This document shows positions 20,713 to 28,618 of a DNA stretch of 28,618 nt, in pieces. The position numbers and the translations under genes are program-made. The notes below the pieces were generated by a model, which worked only from the letters and a program-made list of their open reading frames with translations, did no database searches and was not told the origin of the DNA. Every line of letters starts with the position of its first letter. The stretch's first letter is position 1. The DNA is taken from NCBI GenBank assembly GCA_000969725.1, contig JXSR01S032431.1; one strand, given 5' to 3'. The DNA is from Ophiothrix spiculata. Taxonomy: Eukaryota > Echinodermata > Ophiuroidea > Amphilepidida > Ophiotrichidae.

Positions 20713-21819
20713 TTCGCGTTTTAGTCAGTTGTATCAAAGTATTCTGGTTGTATCATAAATAAAACTCCTCAGGGCAGAGTAGCAGTGAAAGTATAAGTGA
20801 TGTAGATACAAAGTGATGTTTATACATAGGTTTGACTCAAAACATATCTGTAAAGCACCACCGTTGAATGCTGCCAATTTTGATTTCCTATGTTGTAATA
20901 AGTATGTCAAATCAAACATATAGTCTAGACAGACATGCACTTTTATGGTCAATATGTATATATTTTTTTTAGAGAATAAAGCCTTATATTTAAATGTGCA
21001 TCCATTCTTATTACAAATCGATTGAAGTTGACGTGGTTTGAAGGTAAAGTTCATTGTGCACAACAATAACGCTTGATTCCGTTAGAGTAGTATCTAAATC
21101 AATTCTCTTTCCCTGTACAACTTTCTTTTACAGAATACTAATGGGACTATTTTCTCACGCACAACTTTAATTCCGTATTTCTCTAACATAAGTTGCATGT
21201 GAATGTACTATGATAGCACTAATGATCATTGTGAAGTTCATTTCGAAACATGTAAATGTAAATACAATAAACCGTATCCAAATAAAAGATAAAAGTTACT
21301 CGGATCCAGTATCATTATCTATCCAGTTTTTGCTCTCCGCATGAACTTTTGAGCCACCTTTTCCAATATGAATTGCTCGTGGAAGTAAGCAATGTCGAGT
21401 AAATCAGTAGGGATTTTTCGATTTTGTACGATGATTGATTGCGTAGTTAAATATATTACCTACCTAATGTGTGTTTTGGTTTTTAGTGTTAAGCAAAGTC
21501 ATTTCAGTATTATTTCTATGTATACAAATTCTAATATAATAAACGAAAGTGTGATACAAATATATATGTTTTACAACTGGATACGAAATGTGCGTACTTG
21601 ACGTATGTCTTTCAAAACGTTTATAGTTCCAAAACTGTTCTCAGCCAAAAAAAAACATTTTAAACTTAATATTACCGTTGTCAGCCATGGAGTTCAAATT
21701 GAGATAATTAGGATATACACTCGGTTCCCGCCAAAATCAAAAACAGCGCATAACTAGATGCGATGCACCTAGTAGTAGTGTTTTGAAGCTACAAATTGCC
21801 ATATTTTAATATTTTTCTG

Positions 21820-22240
21820 GAAAATTAGTTCGGTGACCCCCAATTAATATTGTTTTATTTGAAAGAACATACTTGTGCGCAACTTTTGTGAAAAAAATTG
21901 AAAAAAAATCGGGCAGATTTTTTGAATCAACACTAAATAATGTCACTTTTGCCGCATTTCCCATAGACCCCTGTACTTTTTTTTCCCAAAAAACCTCCAA
22001 AATGATGTTTTTAAACAGACTCTCATGCAAAAACGAGTCCGGTGACCCCCAATATTTATTTTAGAAATCCGCACTACATCGATGAAATATCATTCATGCC
22101 GATTTTTACTAGAAATTTTCGGGCAGATCTATCATGGACCAGACACCTTAAATAACAACAATCTTTTACAACCTATATTTCACCAGCCTTGACAAAATTT
22201 TGGTATGACCCAATATTGTTAATAAAGAACTATCTGTCTT
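21820..22240. repeat. Two roughly 210-bp direct repeats in an insertion of block F copy 3
   Basis: CGGTGACCCCCAA occurs at 21831 and 22040, and CGGGCAGAT at 21910 and 22120, so two units lie about 210 bp apart. The enclosing stretch (about 21600-22310) is absent from F copies 1 and 2. Open frames through it are A/T-run artefacts. It looks like a dispersed repeat of unknown class. Confidence 0.55.
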
Positions 22241-22468
22241 GTAATTCAAATTCACAGAAATATTTTATTGGTTGATGCAGCAATGAATTCAATTTAAACC
22301 AGGGATTTGCCGTTTACACATTTATATGCATAACTAAGCAGATCAAAGCTCTGAATATGTTTTCTGGAGTATCCTTTACCTGAAGGTACAATCATTTCAG
22401 ATAGAAACATTTGTACTCGAGACAAAACGATTCCGACAAATAACACTTGTTTACTTCCAGAAACATTT

Positions 22469-22908
22469 GTGACCCGTCATAACGAAAGATATCTTAAGGG
22501 TACCAAAATGAAAATTTTTGTTGTCTTATCTGAAAGATTATATTTTAAGTTTTAAAATGACACCTTGCTTTTGGTTATTGGAAGTTTGATTGCAAAGTTA
22601 CATCCAAATTGGTAAAAGGCATTGGGCTGATTCAGAAAACTATAGTTCTGAGAAAATCAAGTTTAAAGTTTCTGTACTGGTAAAACTTGAATGGAAAAAG
22701 GCTTTTTATCTCGGTTTTAAAAACATTGGTCTCATGTTTTGGATATTGGAACCTGACTAATATGATAGAATACACATCAAATGTAACGTTTCTAATGAAA
22801 TTAGAAATTCGACCTTGGACTTGATTTTTGACTATGCTCAGCTTCAATGGTCTGTATCTCGTAATTTACTATGCCGACCTTAAGGTACCTTTCGATATGA
22901 CGGGTCAC
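22469..22908. mobile_element. 440-bp terminal-inverted-repeat element, GTGACCCGTCAT family
   Basis: The left end is GTGACCCGTCATAACGAAAG and the right end, inverted, is GTGACCCGTCATATCGAAAG; both continue toward GGTACC. The other F copies read through (near 1560 and 6866), which defines the insertion. The flanks give ATTT on both sides (22465-22468 and 22909-22912). If the element begins two bases further in, an 8-bp duplication ACATTTNT is possible, which would favour hAT- or P-like elements. No transposase is encoded. Confidence 0.8.
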
Positions 22909-23242
22909 ATTTATTGTGCCCATGGTTATAGATATATCAGATAAGCTTCAATACCAAACGAGTACAAAGTGGATGGACATCATACGACAAACAGATATCA
23001 TATCACACGCAGACCGTTCTTTCTTAAGGCGAATGATGCAGACAAATATTGCTTTTATTTATAGTCGTTTGACATAAAATGACCTTAAATAACTAAACCC
23101 ACTAGGGGAAAATATTTTGTTTAATGTGAAACCAAACAAATTGACCTCTAGGATGGCGATAATATGTACGAGTATGTATAATTACATTCGTGTTTAGTAA
23201 ATTTATTTAAAAGGAAATGCGTTTTAATAACAACCAAAAAAT

Positions 23243-23473
23243 CTGAATTATTGTCAGATTTACAGATTTTTTTATGGGAAACTCACGAACAATGTACTGT
23301 TTTTCATGCAAATACTCTATTTTAAATGATTTTAATTAAACAAGATATGCCACCATGCTACAAACATATTTATTCTAAATTATTTAAGATACAGTATATG
23401 CATGAAAAACAGAATACATTTTGCGAGTTTCCCATAAAAAATCAGAAATTTGTAAATTTAACAATAATACTTC
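23243..23473. mobile_element. Foldback element with about 90-bp arms
   Basis: The left arm (23243-23335) contains GATTTTTTTATGGGAAACTC and CTGTTTTTCATGCA. The right arm (23381-23473) contains their complements, TGCATGAAAAACAG and GAGTTTCCCATAAAAAATC. The loop is about 45 bp. No target duplication was settled. The open frame crossing the right arm is a by-product. Confidence 0.7.
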
Positions 23474-23479
23474 ATATTC

Positions 23480-24059
23480 TTTTAGTTTGCTGTTTAAAGT
23501 ATTTTGAAATGACATATAAATTCAAGATAATTTGCATAATTTCATATGAGATTGTGATATTTGTTCACAGATTTTTTTTTTTTTTGGCGTTAAAAAGTAA
23601 TTTTGCATTGTTTTTGACGCAACATATTGATATGCACTAGTCTACATACGAGTAGAACATTTAAAAAACAGCTGAGTAGATTTATCAAAGGATGCTGCTT
23701 AAGCAAATATAAAGAGTAAAGTCTTTCTGAAAATGAATATTTGCAGGTGTCGTGTTTCTAAGTGACATACGGGAATAGAATACTTCAATTGAAATTAAAT
23801 TCAATGGTACCGACCTACTTGTGTTACTTGCTCTCTTATTTTCCTACATTTGTTGAACTTAAAGTGTTCATGTAAAATTATACTTGAACAAATATTCATT
23901 ACCTCAAATCTCAGTTCATCGATTTACAGAATGTAAATACTTCATAAAGTACTTTCATTGGGTCAGCCGTTTGTGAGGTAGCGACATCTACTCTACAATT
24001 CCACGTTGCGTTTTTGTTTTTGTTTTAAAGAAGAAGGCTAGGCCCAACAATTTTAATTT
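23480..24059. other. Unassigned AT-rich spacer
   Basis: A T-run near 23571 and scattered low-complexity sequence are present. There is no conserved frame or repeat edge. Confidence 0.4.
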
Positions 24060-24300
24060 CGGGTATTGCTATTAATTCGAAAGGAAATGCATTTTGACCT
24101 CTAAGTTGAGGATTTGATATAATTGATTAAACGAAAATCCACTACACTCTGGGAATACACAGTAACAAGATGCAATATTCACAACCATACCCATATAATA
24201 GAATACCAAATAATGTATTATATTTCATTATTAGGTTACATCGCAGGATACAAATCTTAATCTCTATGCTGAAAGTGTGGGAACTCAATAACACGTTGAC
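24060..24300. repeat. Duplicon block H, copy 3
   Basis: This weaker match to 9470-9700 and 2690-2900 includes GGAAATGCATTTTGACCT against GGAGGTGCATTTTGACTT, then GATTTGATATAATTG, CATTATTAGGTTACATCGC and GCTGAAAGTG. Its place after block F copy 3 keeps the unit order. Confidence 0.5.
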
Positions 24301-24996
24301 CATGATTCAATGAGAAGCACGAAATGCTTTTTAATCTTTAATCTTTTGGTTCCTTGGTGACATGAAGATAAATTACTAGTAGCATTAACATTGGTACCAA
24401 AAACATAATCTCATTGTTTTATAACAATCTAATCACATTCCACTAGATTCTATACCTGCGTTTGCTCAGAACCTAGTGATGTTTTACTAGATCATGTGTA
24501 GATAAACATAGAATAACACTAACAAAATGCAGGTATGATAAAAAAAAACCTAAGATAAGGCCAAAAAAACAAGTTTGTTTCTGGTAACATGCTTGAAAAA
24601 GTAAATGCGATATGCGGTTTTTTATTTTTTACTTTTCGAAAATGCAATGCGAAATGCTATTTTTCTTTTTTTTTTACAAAAAATGCAGGATTCCCAGGAA
24701 GAAAAACACATTAAAACAATGCTCTTGGTTTTTTATATTATTTATTAATATCATTAATATCCATAAAGGCTTTATGTAACTATAGCCTTTGTTATTGTAA
24801 TAGGTATTGAGTATCCATGTAATCTTACCTAAATATTAGTGTTTTCCTGTATCTCCAGACCAGAGTCAAGGGGCCAGGGCCTCATTCAATGCCATAAATT
24901 ATCTTATGGGTCCTCAATCGATGTGAATTCAACATGTGGCATCGGAATATTATACTAGACGTATTCAACATTCCAGAACTTTAGTTCAAAACACGT
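24301..24996. other. Spacer with A/T runs
   Basis: It contains A- and T-homopolymer runs near 24541, 24617 and 24668 and an imperfect hairpin around CCACTAGATTCTATACCTGC (24439-24530). No gene is recognised. Confidence 0.4.
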
Positions 24997-25227
24997 CTAA
25001 TACAATAAACCAACAACCACTGCTGCTGTGCGATCATCCGTACTCATGTAATGCATGTACACAGTGAATTGCATTGACTCAACAAAATTCACTAGTGCTC
25101 GTAAGTTCTCGCCAGTCAAAACAAAATAATCTCGACTGACGCTATCGTAATGATCTTCATACATGACATCAATTTCCTTCTTGTCCAAATCCTTCAAAAT
25201 CTCTCTCTTTATCACTATTATCAACAA
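24997..25227 (-). CDS. Unidentified coding-like ORF or exon
   Basis: The open minus-strand frame encodes up to 76 residues of balanced composition. It contains KREILKDLDKKEIDVMYEDH, then SRDYFVLTGENLRALVNFVE, and ends DDRTAAVVVGLLY. The first in-frame ATG is at codon 22, so a short protein of 55 residues or an exon joined to something upstream are both possible. An acceptor-like CTCTCTATTTGTAG lies just upstream (about 25232-25246). About 60 bp upstream on the same strand is AAAATGGCGGAGAGCGG, an animal-style start context, but its frame closes after 10 codons. No family is recognised; it is either a small gene or the remains of one. Confidence 0.35.
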   Translation of the reverse strand: MLIIVIKREILKDLDKKEIDVMYEDHYDSVSRDYFVLTGENLRALVNFVESMQFTVYMHYMSTDDRTAAVVVGLLY

Positions 25228-25330
25228 ATAGACACTACAAATAGAGAGCTCAAATTATCGGTACTCTTCCGCTCTCCGCCATTTTTATTCACCGATTTCG
25301 CTGGCTTTCACATTTGAACAATTTATTGCC
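25228..25330 (-). promoter_or_regulatory. GC-richer stretch with ATGGCGGAGAGC, possible gene start
   Basis: Read on the minus strand this holds AAAATGGCGGAGAGCGGAAG (about 25286-25267), the kind of sequence found at animal translation starts. It precedes the coding-like frame at 24997-25227. No TATA box or confirmed splice pair was found, so its role is inferred only. Confidence 0.25.
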
Positions 25331-26187
25331 GACTAATTAATAGGCTGAGAATACAACGGGAAGCTGAATTGGTGTTCGTTTGTTTTTACGCAAGTCTCCA
25401 GTAAGCTTTTTACAGAATTTGGTGGTTTGTTTGTTTTTATTTTTTTTTTGATGCGAAATATCAAAAAAAAAAAGATATGCGGGAAATATGTAACTAAACA
25501 GAAACGTGCGCGTGTTACCAGAAACAAACGTGTTTTTTTATTTGGCCTAACACATGAGCTACTTTATAGCAACATTCATGCATCAAGTACTAGTCTAGAA
25601 TATGGCCCAGAGATAGTCATCATGCACTTCACTTCACTTCGCATTCCGGATTCGTCATTAGATAAAACGATGTCAGTCTCAGCGGTCGTCACATGAGACA
25701 AGTTAATAAAATTATAGAGGTAAGGGGAAATGTCTTATGTAACACTAAAATATTAAAGGAACATTTTTTCCATTATTGTATATACATGTTGTGTTATTAA
25801 GGGTAAATACTCTTTGTTTTGATTGAAATGTAAAACATAAACATTAGAATGCCGTATTTTTCTTTTGTTAGCATAAACATTTTTGCCTCCCTTGAATGCT
25901 CAATTTGCAAGTAAATTATACAAATACTACTATTAAACAAAATGTAGTTAATAATGAAGATATTAAAAACAGGCAATACAGAGCTCAAAGGGAGATCTCA
26001 GAGTCAGTCATAGCTCACGTCCGTTTTTTCAGGCAAAACAACGCGAGTTAATTACATTATCATTCAAACTCAGCACCACATTATTATTATTTGTTATTCA
26101 ATAATAAGAAGTATCAAAGCAATCGAATTGTCCAAACATCATTGATATAGGCAAAAAAGGCGTCAACGTTTTAGAAGAAGTCTGTTC
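25331..26187. other. Unassigned spacer
   Basis: It contains T- and A-runs with a short inverted stretch (TTTTTTTTTTGATGCGAAATA and TATCAAAAAAAAAAA near 25440-25472). Small open frames here are low-complexity or overlap each other on both strands. Confidence 0.4.
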
Positions 26188-26385
26188 GTGTATTATGAAC
26201 GTGAAATCACTAGTAGTGGTTCATGTATAAACAGGCGACTCTATGCCATCATGTTCGCCAAAAATTGTGATATTCTGACTTGTGTAAGTAGGCAAACACT
26301 CACAGTAAACATGACGTTCCGCCGTCTTGCTCGTGAAAAAGATAATTATGTAGTCTATGAACTTGGTTTTGCTATCAATAGATAG
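26188..26385 (+). other. Short open frame, unidentified
   Basis: A frame of 65 codons (with SCINRRLYAIMFAKNCDI and MTFRRLAREKDNYVVYELGF) ends just before R2 copy 2. Its composition is protein-like, but it starts from a non-ATG codon (TTG at the extreme) and has no recognised domain or splice signal. It is listed as a weak possibility only. Confidence 0.2.
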
Positions 26386-26389
26386 GTAT

Positions 26390-26885
26390 GGTCCTCCCCT
26401 ATTCCCCTATCTAACGATACCATGATCACAAAAATCGGCCAGGGCGTTACGTAATTATGTGACGTCATAAAGGTCGAAAATCGGAAAAATCGGAATTTTG
26501 GCAAAAATGGCCACCAATATCAATATTTTTCTAAATAACGGAATTTCATCGGTTTTTTTGCATATAAAGGAGAGAAAATAGCAATTCTAACATGCCCTGC
26601 AAGTTTCAGCCTCATAGCATGCGTATTTTTTTTCAAAATAGCGATTTAAAATGGTCGAAAATGTCGCCGGGTTGCCCCCCCCCCCCCTACACACCAACTT
26701 TGACGGCCTACCCTAACCCCACCTTAGGTGGTACCCCCTAATTTTTCCATCAAAATGACCGCAAAGGATGTAAAAGAGATTACCCAAAAGCGTGGGTTCG
26801 GTTGCTTTTGCGTTTTTATGCTGCGGGGAAAAATCTTAGGGGAACACCCCCCCCCCATCCCTGGTTAGTCGGGGGTTAACATGCT
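26390..26885. repeat. Dispersed repeat R2, copy 2, with poly-C runs
   Basis: The part from 26585 on matches 14931-15165 (TCTAACATGCCCTGCAAGTTT, CCAACTTTGACGGCC, GGTTCGGTTGCTTTTG, CCCTGGTTAGTCGGGGGTTAAC). The part before it (TTACGTAATTATGTGACGTCA, AAAAATGGCCACCAATAT) has no equivalent at copy 1. Poly-C runs near 26676 and 26846 are unusual for this AT-rich window and prone to length error. Confidence 0.65.
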
Positions 26886-27164
26886 TTAGTAATAATAAAG
26901 TTGGTTTTCTTTGAGTTTGTGAACCAATTTCTTAGGACGTAATATATTGAGTTATTTAAGCAATTACGAATATCTTATTTCTAGTTGATTATTTAAAGTC
27001 TCTATGCGTAAAAATCTGCTACTTATTTATTCAACACGAGTGAAGTTACCGCTTCGTTTGCAATCAAAAAAGATTTTTTTCTTTTTATTGCCTTGGCATT
27101 GCCTTCAACTAAAAGTATTATGCCAAAAATTAGCTATATACAAAATCAAAAACTGGCAGTGAAT

Positions 27165-27560
27165 ATTTGCATCAAAACTTCATGTTGTATAGACCCTATT
27201 TCCTAATATACGAAAACTTATTAAACTTAGAACTCGGATAACAAGGAAACAGGTTGTGCTTCTAATACTGGTCTTCGGTATAATTTTACACCACTAATAT
27301 CCAATGGTTCATGCTCTCCTACATGGTATTTCAGTTTCTGTTACATTGAATGGACATTAAATACTGAAGAAAACTTGCGTGTTCTATTTTATCGTCGTAA
27401 CAATATTCGAATTCTATATTTCCCTTTATTTCTTGTCCTGGATATTTGAGATCGTGTGCTTTAAACATTTTACCAGATTGTATACAAATACTGAGTTACT
27501 TTAAAATGATTCAAGTAAAACATCGATGCTGGAAATATGGGATTGCAATTTTTATGAGGT
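27165..27560. repeat. Duplicon block I, start of unit 4
   Basis: This matches 3690-3990 in direct orientation: TTGCATCAAAACTTCATGTT, AGAACTCGGAT.ACAA, TATAATTTTACA, GTTTCTGTTACATTGAA, TCCCTTTATTTC against GCCTTTATTTG, then AACATTTT. It suggests that another exon block may lie to the right, beyond the window. Confidence 0.65.
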
Positions 27561-27930
27561 TGTTCCTGACGGCCTAAAGTTGGATGAAGTGCCAGAAACG
27601 TGAACTGTGTTTTTCAGATTGTATACGATTTTTGGTCTAAAACTGGTGAACCTTTTTTCGGACCTTCTTTGTATATATAAATCTTACTATACAGGCCAGG
27701 TGTATTCTGCAACAAAGTGCTAGGCCCCGTTTGGGGTGTAACTGACATTGTGAGTAACCACGCATGTGCTACAGGTTCTATCATATATGTTTGAATGGAT
27801 AGCTTCCGGGACTGTTCAAATGAATATCATAACTAAGATTATACGCAAATGTGACTAAAATTTAATTATTCCAATAAATGGAGTAAATATTATTAGTAAA
27901 CCCCTCTCTGTTCACCCAGTTCAGAGATCA

Positions 27931-28199
27931 GGCAGTGGCGGCTCATTAATATTGAAAATGTTACAAAAATCATTTTTTTACCTTTATTCAAATAATAACA
28001 AAAGTGCTCCTATAGTGATACACTTTATTGTATTATTCTAAATCCGCTGGGGTTCACGCGTGAACCCCATTCGTAGCAAAGTAATTTGGAGTTTATTCGA
28101 TGCACTATTTTAACATGAAATGAAAATTACACAAGCGACACCACGGAAGGTAACTCGATCAAATATGGTAGTAAAGAGGCATGGCCACCGTCGCCTGCC
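27931..28199. mobile_element. Possible hAT-like MITE with a central palindrome
   Basis: The left end GGCAGTGGCGGCTC and the right end, inverted, GGCAGGCGACGGTGG are imperfect inverted repeats. The flanks AGAGATCA (27923-27930) and AGAGATAT (28200-28207) agree in six of eight bases. CAGTGGCGGC-type ends are known from hAT elements. Close to the centre is the perfect palindrome at 28049-28068. Confidence 0.4.
28049..28068. repeat. Perfect 20-bp GC-rich palindrome
   Basis: GGGGTTCACGCGTGAACCCC is identical to its reverse complement. It could form a stem or bind a dimeric protein. It lies almost exactly at the middle of the proposed element at 27931-28199. Confidence 0.9.
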
Positions 28200-28207
28200 A
28201 GAGATAT

Positions 28208-28618
28208 ATGATCATGATGATTGGGTGCTGTACCACATGAGGACAAAGGCCGAATGTGATACATCACCAAACCTTATAATTCCGTATTGAGTAAGAACAA
28301 ACATGGAGCAATGGATTTATCATTTAAAAGACATGAATACTTTAATATGATATTGCATAAAAAATTTAAATGAGCATATGAAATATACCCGGGTATGTAT
28401 TACATAATGTGTTATTACAACTAAGTAGTAGGAGTATAATATGTTACGTGTTTGTTAACCAATCAGCTTTCAATCTTCATATCTACTAAAGTATTTATAT
28501 AATATTTGAATAAATGAAAGTATTATTACTAGTCCGGAAAGCATTATATGCAGCTTGAAAATGTTGCTTTTTGTGACATTCTCGTAAAACATATAAAAAT
28601 GGAAGGCTATTATAGCAT
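28208..28618. other. Unassigned AT-rich right edge
   Basis: I see no coding frame, repeat edge or match to the other units. If the tandem order holds, this is still block I or insertion sequence of unit 4. Confidence 0.35.

Larger units (their letters stand above)
19890..23060. repeat. Duplicon block F, copy 3 (unit 3)
   Basis: This matches 160-1724 and 5290-7050 (CACACTTCCTTCTTATA, TAGTCAAAACCATGG, TATCATAAATAAAACTCC, CCGTTGAATGCTGCCAA, TACTCGAGACAAAACGAT). It is stretched by a LINE fragment (20146-20712), a block with a direct repeat (about 21600-22310) and a 440-bp element (22469-22908). Confidence 0.75.

Noticed and set aside
20734-21066. A 110-codon minus-strand open frame
   Set aside because: It lies in block F copy 3 and is not conserved in the two other copies; residues reflect local base composition.
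25427-25696. An 89-codon plus-strand open frame
   Set aside because: It begins in a T/A homopolymer region with a KKKK run and overlaps a frame on the other strand; no conservation evidence is available.
26670-26860. Poly-C runs as a functional signal
   Set aside because: They sit at short C runs of the related copy at 14931-15165 and are easily produced by slippage or sequencing error.

Overview
This window looks like AT-rich, gene-poor DNA from an animal, probably a marine invertebrate; no species can be named. The signs are splice-like signals next to short open frames, the absence of long intact genes, a truncated LINE with a short-tandem-repeat tail, a tRNA-derived SINE head, and many small terminal-inverted-repeat elements (hAT-like, mariner-like and foldback types) with target-site duplications. 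There is no prokaryotic organisation: no operons, and no reading frame longer than about 165 codons.

The main structure is a degenerate direct tandem array of a multi-kilobase duplicon. Blocks recur in the same order and orientation: intron-like block I, first-exon block E, upstream block F, then G, X and H. Unit 1 keeps F (160-1724), G (about 2287-2370) and H (2690-2900). Unit 2 has I (3690-5065), E (5066-5257), F (5290-7050), G (7174-7255), a doubled X segment (7415-9070 and 10225-12800) and H (9470-9700). Unit 3 has I (15700-16430), a decayed E (18607-18725), F (19890-23060) and H (24060-24300). Unit 4 begins with I at 27165-27560. All of these homologies were read by eye; no alignment was run.

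The only well-supported host coding segment is E of unit 2, on the minus strand. It encodes 64 residues: a short basic cytoplasmic tail, one hydrophobic anchor and a luminal stem. It ends at a consensus splice donor in phase 0 and has a TATA-like sequence upstream. This is how many type II Golgi membrane enzymes begin, but the enzyme cannot be named because no catalytic exon lies in the window. The copy in unit 3 is a pseudo-exon. The array may therefore be repeated promoters with first exons, or a set of mostly dead gene duplicates.

Later insertions make the copies look different. They include a 434-bp palindromic element (1725-2158), a 938-bp mariner-like element (10930-11867), two hairpin elements (16058-16205 and 16446-16607), a 227-bp hAT-like element (16981-17207), a LINE 3' end (20146-20712) and a 440-bp element (22469-22908). 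A roughly 1-kb dispersed repeat occurs at 13860-14930 and 18818-19870; the first copy lies next to a fossil resembling the end of a Penelope-like element. A few other short open frames look coding-like but are unidentified (5756-5998, 15486-15594, 18320-18428, 24997-25227).
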